Counted from the first letter of the stretch, positions 1 through 5,984 are shown. The stretch: DNA of 12,447 bases from an uncultured Collinsella sp. (GCA_905197385.1 CAJJYO010000027.1:1-12447); one strand, 5' to 3'. The notes: generated from the sequence alone by a model not told the origin. Numbers and translations: made by a program.

Positions 1-778
1 TTGTGCGGTCCATGACCCTTAGTGGCCCCGCAGCTCCCTTTTGAGTTCCCACGTGGACAGCCACATCAATGAAGAGCTTGGGATAGAACTGCTGAGGGTA
101 AACGCCCGCGGCAAGGAGGCCGGCCTTGGTAACATTGCCCTGGAAGTCGAGGAAATTCAGACGCTCCATCTTTGTCTTCTTGTCCGCCGCACCGCGCATC
201 GCTCGAGGCGTCAACGAATAGGCACGCTCTATCGTGCGGTCGACCAGCGACTCGTCGAGATCGCCCACACTCGTGCCGGGCACCGCATCGCGATCGCTAG
301 GACTCGTCCGTTCGTATGACGACAGTGCCAAAACCTCGGTCGACGAAAGCGGGACATCTTTGTCATCGATGCGTTTGTAGCTGCCACCTTGAGCGCCCCG
401 CTCTATGACATAGCAAGGCTTGCTCGACGGGTCGAGCTCCTCAATCGTGATAACGAGAACAACGGTCCCCCGAAGCCCCACGCGCTCAATGGTGTATTTG
501 GGCGGATTGGCCAGCTTTCCGCGACCGCCAGCATCGCCCATGCCCGCCACGAATTGGTTGAGCACCTTCTCGGTCTCAAAGTTTGCAACTGGGACAAAAC
601 CCGCGCGCTCGCTCACTCCGAGCACGATGATGCCGCCGGCGGTGTTTGCGAAAGCGCTGACCGTTTCCCATACGTCGCGGGAAAGCGTCATGGCGCTCTC
701 TTTTACTTCGACGCTAAGGTCATCCGAGCCCATACGCCTTAAAGACTCAAGCAGACCGGTCAGCTCGTTTTCGTTCAT
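1..778 (-). CDS. AlbA_2 (schlafen/AAA_4-type) ATP-binding protein, N-terminal part
   Basis: The reading frame is open from an ATG at 778 to the left window edge: 259 codons with no stop, so the 3' end lies outside. The ATG has a good ribosome binding site (AAAGGA about 10 nt upstream). Residues 20-60 fit the AlbA_2 fold (PF04326): VEVKES, then VWETVSAFANTAGG and a GV.E strand-turn. A linker and a second block follow (KAGLLAAGVYPQQFYP.L at about 218-235), as in the helix-turn-helix/ATP-binding proteins common in Actinobacteria. In that family the missing C-terminal part usually carries a GHKL-like ATPase region and a winged helix, which is known of the family and not visible here. Proposed roles are DNA- or RNA-associated regulation or defence; none is established by this sequence. 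The unusual repeat-rich upstream region suggests autoregulation. Domain family is fairly sure, function unknown. Confidence 0.85.
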   Translation of the reverse strand, partial: MNENELTGLLESLRRMGSDDLSVEVKESAMTLSRDVWETVSAFANTAGGIIVLGVSERAGFVPVANFETEKVLNQFVAGMGDAGGRGKLANPPKYTIERVGLRGTVVLVITIEELDPSSKPCYVIERGAQGGSYKRIDDKDVPLSSTEVLALSSYERTSPSDRDAVPGTSVGDLDESLVDRTIERAYSLTPRAMRGAADKKTKMERLNFLDFQGNVTKAGLLAAGVYPQQFYPKLFIDVAVHVGTQKGAAGPLRVMDRT

Positions 779-835
779 CTGCACGTCCTTTCGCTCGGTC
801 CTGCGGAGAATGCCACGGATAGATTTCCCTCGTCT

Positions 836-862
836 CTCAGTTATCTCTCGTAATTATCTCTC
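836..862. repeat. 27-bp direct repeat, copy 1 (leader of the AlbA_2 gene)
   Basis: This 27-bp segment (CTCAGTTATCTCTCG at its left end) is repeated exactly at 1002-1028, 166 bp away in the same orientation. Each copy contains two ATCTCTC heptamers 13 bp apart (843-849 and 856-862 here). Read on the minus strand, the direction of the adjacent gene, this is GAGAGAT-6 nt-GAGAGAT. It lies between the predicted transcription start and the ATG of the AlbA_2 gene. Confidence 0.85.
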
Positions 863-904
863 ATCTATCTTTCTATCTCTCGGCTTAGAGATAGAAAGAT
901 AGAT
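863..904. repeat. Perfect 18-bp inverted repeat (hairpin) in the AlbA_2 gene leader
   Basis: The left arm 863-880 and right arm 887-904 are exact reverse complements (ATCTATCTTTCTATCTCT against its complement), with a 6-nt loop CGGCTT at 881-886. It directly abuts the 27-bp direct repeat. In the minus-strand transcript it would form a long AU-rich stem. No U-tract follows, so it is not a standard terminator. It may be an operator or a leader RNA structure. Confidence 0.8.
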
Positions 905-932
905 AGAGATGGAATGTCTACCATTTGCTTCA

Positions 933-960
933 TTTATACATATTTTTGCTGGTAGAACAA
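933..960 (-). promoter_or_regulatory. Predicted promoter of the AlbA_2 gene
   Basis: On the minus strand there is a -10 box TATAAA (933-938) and a -35-like TTGTTC (955-960) with a 16-bp spacer. They sit in the most AT-rich part of the gene-free stretch. The start would fall near 925, giving a leader of about 147 nt that contains the 18-bp hairpin and one 27-bp repeat. The -35 match is only 3 of 6. A flanking inverted repeat, TCTACCA (917-923) and TGGTAGA (950-956), encloses the -10 region. Confidence 0.4.
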
Positions 961-986
961 TCGGTATTGAGACAATACCATGATTG
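958..986. promoter_or_regulatory. Inverted repeat GGTATTG-3-CAATACC upstream of the AlbA_2 promoter
   Basis: GGTATTG (963-969) and CAATACC (973-979) are perfect complements around AGA. The palindrome extends outward through CAATC (958-962) and GATTG (982-986) with a 2-nt bulge. It overlaps and abuts the predicted -35 box, a position suited to a regulator binding site. No regulator can be assigned. Confidence 0.5.
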
Positions 987-1001
987 CCTGTCTCTTTGCT
1001 G

Positions 1002-1075
1002 CTCAGTTATCTCTCGTAATTATCTCTCGTCTTTGTGCCATCTCTCGTATTAGTGACAAATGAGAGATGAGAGAT
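1002..1075. repeat. 27-bp direct repeat copy 2 and cluster of GAGAGAT heptamers
   Basis: The exact second copy of the 27-bp repeat lies at 1002-1028, with heptamers ATCTCTC at 1009-1015 and 1022-1028. A further ATCTCTC is at 1040-1046, and the complement GAGAGAT occurs at 1062-1068 and 1069-1075 in tandem. With 843, 856 and 875, this makes eight full heptamers within 235 bp, far above chance. The array is a candidate cooperative operator. The rest of the gene-free stretch (1076-1123 and 1165-1209) shows nothing recognisable. Confidence 0.7.
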
Positions 1076-1123
1076 ACGTGAGTGATGGACGAGCGTGGAT
1101 TTTTGGACGGTCGGAAAATCCCT

Positions 1124-1164
1124 CAAACAAAAAACGGGGCCGGCCTTACGCCGAACCCCGTTTT
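1124..1164 (-). terminator. Intrinsic terminator of the deglycase-EIIC-EIID transcript
   Basis: On the minus strand, 46 nt after the EIID stop, the arm AAAACGGGGTTCGGC pairs with GCCGGCCCCGTTTT (two small mismatches). The stem is followed by TTTTTTGTTTG. The GC-rich stem plus U-tract is a textbook intrinsic terminator. The A-tract on the other side could make it work weakly in reverse. Confidence 0.9.
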
Positions 1165-1209
1165 CAAACGGTCAGTTAGTTATCCAACGCGCGAGCATAG
1201 CAGTCAACT

Positions 1210-2058
1210 TTACGCCGCCGCGAACACTCCCAAGCCCGTTCCGATGATGCAGATCGCGAAGATGCCAATAATAATCCAAATGGTCTTGACACCCTTTTTA
1301 TAGAGGGCAACGCAAGCGAACGTTGCCAGCAAGGGCAGCAGACCGGGGAAGATCGAATCGAACAGATCCTGCAGGACAATCTCCGAACCACCCACATCAA
1401 AGGTCAAAGCCGTGGACAGCGAGACCTGTGCCGCAATCATGGCGCCGATAACGGTCATTCCGAGAACGCCGGCAGCATGCGTCATGCGAGACATAAGGTT
1501 GTTCTCTTCGGACTGCTGCAGGAACTTGGTTCCCAGGTCGTATCCCAGATGGGCGGCGACGATACGCGTTGCAAAGTTAATCACGGAGTAGATGAGCGCG
1601 TACACGATGGGGCCGAGCGGGTTGCCCGTCGACGCGATGCCAATACCAATGCCGGCGGCGACCACGCGGAACGTACCCCAGTAGAACGAATCACCAATGC
1701 CGGAAAGCGGTCCCATGAGGCCGACCTTCATAGCGTTAATCGAGGACGTGTCGAAGTTCTTATCGGCAGCCGCCTGCTCTTCCATCGAAACCGTAAGGCC
1801 GGCTACAAACGGAAGCACATGAGGCGTGATGTTAAAGAACTCGGTATGGCGATCGAGCGCCGCATAGTAATCGTCGTCGTTGGGATAGATCTTTCGCAGG
1901 GGCTTCTGAATGGTGTACATGAAGCCCATTGCCATCATCTTGTCGTACGACTGCGAGCACTGGCTCGTAAACTGGCGAAGGAACATGCTCCGATACATAT
2001 CGGGAGTCATAATCGCGTCCTTCTTGGCCTCTTTGAGGTCGGTGTTCTGGGTAGCCAT
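1210..2058 (-). CDS. PTS mannose/fructose/sorbose family EIID
   Basis: At 282 residues this is the usual EIID length. It is the second membrane component of a mannose-class PTS permease, forming the substrate channel with EIIC. Residues 113-124 carry the conserved GLMGPLSGIGDS followed by FYWGT. The N-terminal third is cytoplasmic and helical (MYRSMFLRQF...QSYDKMMAMGF). Hydrophobic segments lie at about 130-170, 195-220 and 238-281. The ATG overlaps the EIIC stop (TAATG), a sign of translational coupling. Its Shine-Dalgarno sequence (AGGAGG, 7 nt before the ATG) is encoded by the acidic C-terminal codons of EIIC. Substrate cannot be read from this protein; the deglycase upstream points to an Amadori compound. 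Confidence 0.95.
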   Translation of the reverse strand: MATQNTDLKEAKKDAIMTPDMYRSMFLRQFTSQCSQSYDKMMAMGFMYTIQKPLRKIYPNDDDYYAALDRHTEFFNITPHVLPFVAGLTVSMEEQAAADKNFDTSSINAMKVGLMGPLSGIGDSFYWGTFRVVAAGIGIGIASTGNPLGPIVYALIYSVINFATRIVAAHLGYDLGTKFLQQSEENNLMSRMTHAAGVLGMTVIGAMIAAQVSLSTALTFDVGGSEIVLQDLFDSIFPGLLPLLATFACVALYKKGVKTIWIIIGIFAICIIGTGLGVFAAA

Positions 2059-2831
2059 TAGAAGTCCTCCTCTTCATCCTCGGCAACCGCCTGCGGACCG
2101 GACGAGCCCTCGCGGAAGGCCAGGAGCAGTGCAACGCAAATGGCAGCTGCGGCGACGCCGATAACGTCCATCTTGAGGTAGATGACCATAATGAATCCCA
2201 GGAACAGCCAAGGAAGCAGCTTGTTATCGCCCATGGTCCTGATAAGAAGTGCGAAGCCGATGCAGACCATGACGCCGGATGCAACGTTGAGGCCGTCCAT
2301 CACAAACTGCGGAATCGCGTTGAGCGCATTGTTGATGAGGTCGGCACCAAAGAACAGCGAGCAAAACACCAGCAGTGCAGACGGAATGCCAATCGACAGC
2401 GGCACGACGGTCAGATGGTACAGGTTCGCCTTGGCAAGATCGCGATTTGCCAGAGCGGTCTCAATCTTCTTGCAGGCAAAGGCACCCGGAACGGCGTAGC
2501 AGAAGTTGCGCCACACCTGAAGGAAGACGGAGACGGGAAGGGCGAGTGCGACGGCAGTTGCCGTGCCCGTACCCGTAATGACGGCAAACGCGCAGCCAAG
2601 CACGCCGGAAGCATAGACCTCGGGAGGAACCGCCGCACCGACCATGATGGCGCCCATGAACATGGACTCCAAAGCAGCGCCGACGATAACGCCCTGCTGG
2701 ACATCGCCAAGGATCAAGCCAACGAACAGGCTCGTAAACAGCGGACGACCAAGCATCGTAATGCCAAATAATTGCTCGTCCATGGACGCAATAAATGCGA
2801 CCAGTGCAACTAGAAGATACTGGGCAACCAT
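2058..2831 (-). CDS. PTS mannose/fructose/sorbose family EIIC
   Basis: This is the integral membrane permease subunit of the mannose-class PTS, 257 residues. The family signature GLILGDVQQGVIVGAALE lies at about 38-55. Hydrophobic segments cover about 4-20, 32-65, 75-105, 140-165, 183-198 and 205-238. The frame can be opened from a TTG at 2840, but I chose the ATG at 2831. A GGGG stretch then sits 9 nt upstream as ribosome binding site, whereas it would abut the TTG. The tail AEDEEEDF is acidic and its GAG GAG GAC codons double as the ribosome binding site of EIID. The gene follows the deglycase after an 81-nt gap that holds a strong hairpin. Confidence 0.93.
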   Translation of the reverse strand: MVAQYLLVALVAFIASMDEQLFGITMLGRPLFTSLFVGLILGDVQQGVIVGAALESMFMGAIMVGAAVPPEVYASGVLGCAFAVITGTGTATAVALALPVSVFLQVWRNFCYAVPGAFACKKIETALANRDLAKANLYHLTVVPLSIGIPSALLVFCSLFFGADLINNALNAIPQFVMDGLNVASGVMVCIGFALLIRTMGDNKLLPWLFLGFIMVIYLKMDVIGVAAAAICVALLLAFREGSSGPQAVAEDEEEDF

Positions 2832-2852
2832 TTCGATCAACCCCAGAAACAG

Positions 2853-2891
2853 GTCTGCAGACGAGGCATTCTGCGCAGCTCGCCTGCAGAC
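2853..2891 (-). other. Intercistronic hairpin between the deglycase and EIIC genes
   Basis: GTCTGCAGACGAG (2853-2865) and CTCGCCTGCAGAC (2879-2891) are complementary at 12 of 13 positions. In the minus-strand RNA the thirteenth pair is a G-U wobble, so the stem is continuous there and broken only on the other strand. The 13-nt loop contains CTGCGCAG. No U-tract follows, so it is more likely an mRNA processing or stability element than a terminator. Confidence 0.7.
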
Positions 2892-2912
2892 AACCGCAGC
2901 AATTTGAGAGGA

Positions 2913-3947
2913 TTAGTAGTTCATCTGGTGATAGTAACGACGCGTGGTGAGCGGGTGGTTACGGACGTGCTCGAGATGGCAGCTCAGACGCTCGGTGATG
3001 GTGTAGGTGACCATCGGGGAGACGATCTTGCGGAACTCGGGGTCGCTGAACGGCAGCTCGACCTCGGCGGTGTCGAACTTGTTCACGCGGACATGGACGC
3101 CCTTCTCGTCGGCGAGCATGTGAGTGAAGTTGTCCACGCGGTCCATGAGCTTACGGGTGTCGTCCTCGCCGTAGAGCATGATGAGGCTCGTGCCCTCCTC
3201 GCACAGCTCGATGGTGCCGTGGAAGAACTCGGCGGCGTGGATGGACTTGGTCTTGATCCACTGCATCTCCTCGAGGATGCACATGGCGTAGTCGTAGGCC
3301 TCGCCCCAGAGCATGCCGGAGCCGATCACCATGTGGTAGTCGGTGTCCTTGAAGTCCTCGGCCATGGCGGCGCAGCGCTCGTCCTGAGCGTCCTTGGCCT
3401 TGATGAGGTACGGAGCGATGTTGCCGAACTCCTCCATGAAGGTGTCGTACTTGGGGAAGGCGCCGGCGTTCTTGAGGAAGCGGGCGACCAGCGTGATCTG
3501 GTAGGTGTAGATGGCCTCGCACAGAACGTCGTCCTCGGCGAAGCTGAAGAACTTGTAATCGGCGTACTCAGTGGCCGGGGTGTTGTCGTTGGAGACATAC
3601 ATCAGCGTGCGGGCACCCTGCTCCTGGCAGAACTTGGCGGCCTCGATGATCTCGGGGGTGGTGCCGGTACGGGTGGAGAAGACGCAGACCGAGTCCTTGT
3701 TGAAGGTCTTGGGCGGGCATGCGAGGAACTCAGCGGCAATCTCGCAGTGGACGTCGACGTCGGCCGTGGTGGTCTCGACCCAATACTTCATCGGGAGCGT
3801 GTGGGCCCAGGTGCCGCCGCAGCCGATGAAGAAGATGTTGGAATAACCCTGCTCGCAGACCTTGTCCACGGCAGCCTCAATCTGAGGACGGAGAGCGAGG
3901 GCATCGCTCACAACCTTCTCGTAACGAGGCTCATCGAAATTGAACAT
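2913..3947 (-). CDS. SIS-domain sugar-amine 6-phosphate deglycase (FrlB/GfrF/FraB-like)
   Basis: A 344-residue protein with two SIS domains (about 25-160 and 195-330). It probably cleaves an Amadori compound 6-phosphate, such as fructoselysine 6-phosphate, to glucose 6-phosphate and the free amine or amino acid in the cytoplasm. Residues 37-46 (NIFFIGCGGT) and 89-97 (VFSTRTGTT) are SIS sugar-phosphate loops. E. coli FrlB and Salmonella FraB use a Glu and a His 16 residues apart. Here Glu227 (ILEEMQW) and His243 (AAEFFHGT) match in spacing and context. The C-terminus, HPLTTRRYYHQMNY, resembles FrlB's NPDERRYYGGLVEY. There is no sugar kinase nearby, as expected if the PTS phosphorylates the substrate. 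AGGAG lies 6 nt before the ATG. Codon use is strongly biased to C/G-ending major codons. Substrate is inferred; an aminosugar isomerase/deaminase is the alternative. Confidence 0.8.
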   Translation of the reverse strand: MFNFDEPRYEKVVSDALALRPQIEAAVDKVCEQGYSNIFFIGCGGTWAHTLPMKYWVETTTADVDVHCEIAAEFLACPPKTFNKDSVCVFSTRTGTTPEIIEAAKFCQEQGARTLMYVSNDNTPATEYADYKFFSFAEDDVLCEAIYTYQITLVARFLKNAGAFPKYDTFMEEFGNIAPYLIKAKDAQDERCAAMAEDFKDTDYHMVIGSGMLWGEAYDYAMCILEEMQWIKTKSIHAAEFFHGTIELCEEGTSLIMLYGEDDTRKLMDRVDNFTHMLADEKGVHVRVNKFDTAEVELPFSDPEFRKIVSPMVTYTITERLSCHLEHVRNHPLTTRRYYHQMNY

Positions 3948-3967
3948 CCCTTACTCCTAACTCACTT

Positions 3968-3988
3968 GGATGAACCCTTCATTCATCC
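3968..3988 (-). promoter_or_regulatory. Inverted repeat in the deglycase leader
   Basis: GGATGAA (3968-3974) and TTCATCC (3982-3988) are perfect complements separated by 7 nt. The element lies just downstream of the predicted start of transcription and 20 nt upstream of the deglycase ATG. It could be a roadblock-type operator or a small 5' hairpin; the sequence alone does not decide. Confidence 0.45.
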
Positions 3989-3997
3989 CATGACGTT

Positions 3998-4025
3998 ATA
4001 ATACTTTATATAACTAACTATGCAA
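3998..4025 (-). promoter_or_regulatory. Predicted promoter of the deglycase-EIIC-EIID transcript
   Basis: On the minus strand, -35 TTGCAT (4020-4025) and -10 TATTAT (3998-4003) have a 16-bp spacer, in a markedly AT-rich stretch directly after the terminator at 4050-4092. The matches are 4 of 6 and 5 of 6. It would allow the deglycase and membrane subunits to be made independently of EIIA-EIIB. Confidence 0.6.
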
Positions 4026-4049
4026 GAGCTATTTCAGATTTTTTTGATT

Positions 4050-4092
4050 TTTATTTAATAAAAAGCCCGCCGATCAAATGGTCGGCGGGCTT
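4050..4092 (-). terminator. Intrinsic terminator after the EIIB gene, inside the PTS cluster
   Basis: On the minus strand AAGCCCGCCGA pairs with TCGGCGGGCTT (11 bp, 8-nt loop), followed by a T-run interrupted by one A (TTTTTATT). It begins 50 nt after the EIIB stop and precedes the deglycase promoter. It should end most EIIA-EIIB transcripts, leaving perhaps some read-through. Confidence 0.88.
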
Positions 4093-4141
4093 AAGAAAGG
4101 AGGACCTGGTTAATAAATGCTTGACAATGGCATGTTTCCAG

Positions 4142-4615
4142 CTAGAAAACGTCCTTGGCAAATACCTTTGAGTCATTGGGGACCTGACGGATTTCGATAA
4201 CCACGCCATCGTTGACAAGCTCTTGGATATGCTCGGCATCGGTTTCGGTCGCAAAGATCGCGGGGGTCGGATGAAGCGTGGTCTCGGGAGACTTTCGGGT
4301 TCCACCCAGATTGATCTCTTTGATGTCTTTGCAACCCTTAGCGAGACGATAGGCATCTTCAATCGTCTCAACAATGATAAACAGCGAGTACTTGTCGGTA
4401 ACGCCGCTGTTGAGCGCCTCGATAGCAGCGTCAACATCCTTGATGACGAGTTTAACGCCGCTGGGGCGGGCGAGCCTCAAGGCCGCCTTCCTCATGTCGT
4501 CTTTTGCCACGGCGTCGCTGGCACACAGGATGCAATCGACATCCAGCGCATGCGTCCAAGACATGGCGACCTGGCCGTGAATCAATCGGTAATCGACCCT
4601 CGTAAGCTTAATCAT
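4142..4615 (-). CDS. PTS mannose/fructose/sorbose family EIIB
   Basis: A cytoplasmic phosphotransfer subunit of 157 residues, the usual size of a stand-alone EIIB of this class. It starts MIKLTRVDYRLIHGQV. His13 in the conserved RLIHGQV is the residue that takes phosphate from EIIA and passes it to the incoming sugar. The frame opens three codons earlier (4624), but GGAG immediately abuts that ATG and lies 9 nt before the ATG at 4615, so I chose 4615. Family members also begin at this point. The gap to EIIA is 62 nt with no terminator, so the two are likely cotranscribed. Codon use is mixed (AGG, TTG and CGA occur), unlike the deglycase downstream. Confidence 0.93.
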   Translation of the reverse strand: MIKLTRVDYRLIHGQVAMSWTHALDVDCILCASDAVAKDDMRKAALRLARPSGVKLVIKDVDAAIEALNSGVTDKYSLFIIVETIEDAYRLAKGCKDIKEINLGGTRKSPETTLHPTPAIFATETDAEHIQELVNDGVVIEIRQVPNDSKVFAKDVF

Positions 4616-4677
4616 CGTAATCATCTCCGCACGTAATAAAGGTAATGACAGGGTTGAATTATTCGTTGAAGCTTGAG

Positions 4678-5097
4678 CTAGAACTCTTCTTCTTCGACAT
4701 CGGAGAGCATATCCGCCGCTTCACAAAGCTGGATAAACGAACGTGATCCCTCGACCGCGGCTTTGGCCTTGTCCGCATCCAGGGAGTCCAGCTGTGTAAC
4801 CATTTCCACCAGCAGCGGCAAGTTCATTCCGGTGATCAACGTAAACGATCCGGTGGCCTGCCTCTGGATGAATTCGTTGTTTACAGAGCCGCCAAAGATG
4901 TCAGTCACGACAAACCAAGAGTCGGCAGGGTCCCTCGTCTCCATCCATGCATCAATCAACGCCGCGACGTCCCTTGAATCGTCATCGATATAGGCGCACA
5001 GGCACTCGATTCGGTCGTTAGTGCCCATCAGAATCTCCAGAGAGCTTTTCATGCCTTGGGCGAGATAACCATGACTCGCTAGCAATATCTTATTCAT
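4678..5097 (-). CDS. PTS mannose/fructose/sorbose family EIIA
   Basis: A 139-residue EIIA of the mannose class, a cytoplasmic protein that receives phosphate from HPr and hands it to EIIB. The N-terminus MNKILLASHGYLAQGM places the active His9 in the standard ASHG context. VVTDIFGGSVNNEF (about 63-76) is the conserved second block of the domain. The protein ends in an acidic EEEEF tail. GGAG sits 4 nt before the ATG. It is the first structural gene after gntR and probably opens its own transcript from the promoter at 5122-5152. Confidence 0.94.
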   Translation of the reverse strand: MNKILLASHGYLAQGMKSSLEILMGTNDRIECLCAYIDDDSRDVAALIDAWMETRDPADSWFVVTDIFGGSVNNEFIQRQATGSFTLITGMNLPLLVEMVTQLDSLDADKAKAAVEGSRSFIQLCEAADMLSDVEEEEF

Positions 5098-5121
5098 AGT
5101 TCTCCAATACCAATAGGACGT

Positions 5122-5152
5122 ACTATATTGTCATAACAAAGTATATTAGCAA
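5122..5152 (-). promoter_or_regulatory. Predicted promoter of EIIA-EIIB with an overlapping TTGT-4-ACAA operator
   Basis: On the minus strand there is a -10-like TATAGT (5122-5127) and a -35-like TTGCTA (5147-5152), with a long 19-bp spacer. The dyad TTGTCATAACAA (5128-5139) fills the spacer next to the -10 box, a typical place for a GntR-family repressor. The ACAATATA on the minus strand recurs upstream of gntR (5985-5992). Upstream, GTCTATTT (5170-5177) and AAATAGAC (5210-5217) form an 8-bp inverted repeat 32 nt apart, also within the gntR-EIIA gap. Confidence 0.4.
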
Positions 5153-5232
5153 TCTGCCCTACGTGGTGTGTCTATTTTCCAAATCCGCGAACGGTAGCAA
5201 TTGGTCGGTAAATAGACTAATCTATCTCTAAT

Positions 5233-5937
5233 TTACAAATAGAACTTCAGTCGCTCGGTGCAGTACACCTGACGGGAGATGAAAAGCGGCTCGCCGCTTG
5301 GCGCATAACGTCTATCGACAAACAGAAGCAGCGGAGAGTCCAGTTCCACGTTAAGGTATGCCGCCTCGAGCTCGCTCGCATAGCAGACCTCGAGCGTACG
5401 CGTGTTGGGGCCCATCTTGATCCCCTGGCGATCAAGTACCGCCATCAGCGAATCCTCGAGGGACTCATGCTCCAAAAAAGAAAGCGCAGCGGAATAGCTA
5501 TTGGTTTCCAGCATCGTGGGCTTGTCATCCACAAGGCGTAGACGACGACTACGCAATACCTTTTGGGTATCGTCTACGCCCAGGAACTTCGCGTCTCGCA
5601 GGCTTGGGAAGTCCCAGCCCATTGCGAGAACCCTGGTAGACGCCTGTTTTCCCGCAAGCTGGCACGAATGGGTAAAGCTCTCACGGTCGTCCGCGGCATA
5701 CATCTGTGTGTCCGACGAAACGAACGTGCCCTTGCCTCGGGCCCTCTCAACAAGCCCAGCATCTTCCATTTCTTTAATTGCGGAGCGAACCGTTATTCGG
5801 CTCACGCCAAATTGCTCGATGAGCTCCGCCTCGGTCGGAAGCTTATCTCCCGGGCGGTACGTGCCGTTGGCGATCGAATCAGAGAGCGCACGGACAATCT
5901 GTTTGTACAGGGGGATAACGCTATTTGCTTCAACCAT
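5233..5937 (-). CDS. GntR/HutC-family transcriptional regulator (UTRA domain)
   Basis: An N-terminal winged helix covers about residues 9-75: PLYKQIVRALSDSIANGTY, RPGDKLPTEAELIEQFGVSR, then ITVRSAIKEMEDAGLVERARGKGTFV. A UTRA effector domain follows (about 92-232), ending with the usual strand before the C-terminus (ISRQVYCTERLKFYL). HutC-type regulators are mostly repressors released by a phosphorylated sugar or related metabolite. Here the effector is likely the imported 6-phosphate or its cleavage product, which is inference. The ATG at 5946 has AAAGG only 1 nt away, while the ATG at 5937 has it at 10 nt, so I prefer 5937 (234 residues); either is possible. It lies 135 nt upstream of EIIA on the same strand and probably controls the whole locus. 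Confidence 0.92.
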   Translation of the reverse strand: MVEANSVIPLYKQIVRALSDSIANGTYRPGDKLPTEAELIEQFGVSRITVRSAIKEMEDAGLVERARGKGTFVSSDTQMYAADDRESFTHSCQLAGKQASTRVLAMGWDFPSLRDAKFLGVDDTQKVLRSRRLRLVDDKPTMLETNSYSAALSFLEHESLEDSLMAVLDRQGIKMGPNTRTLEVCYASELEAAYLNVELDSPLLLFVDRRYAPSGEPLFISRQVYCTERLKFYL

Positions 5938-5984
5938 ATCAACCATACCTTTGCAAGGAATCAGCAGCTTATAGATAGATGACT

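Noticed and set aside
389..902. Plus-strand frames of 117 and 160 codons
   Set aside because: They run opposite to the AlbA_2 reading frame, which has a recognisable domain, and into the repeat region; no supporting motif.
836..1028. Possible CRISPR remnant (27-bp direct repeat)
   Set aside because: Only two copies, 139 bp apart, with other repeats in the gap; no spacer-sized periodicity and no cas gene.
2058..2090. Acidic EEDF-type tail of EIIC as a functional motif shared with EIIA
   Set aside because: In EIIC the Glu/Asp codons supply the AGGAGG ribosome binding site of EIID, which explains the tail without a protein function.
2904..4001. 365-codon plus-strand open frame
   Set aside because: Exactly antisense to the deglycase. 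It is a Val/Leu/Gly/Glu-rich product of the G/C third-position bias, with no domain and no ribosome binding site.
5212..5232. ATCTATCTCT resemblance to the GAGAGAT array near position 880
   Set aside because: A single short AT-rich match that lacks the exact heptamer and its 13-bp pairing; chance is sufficient.
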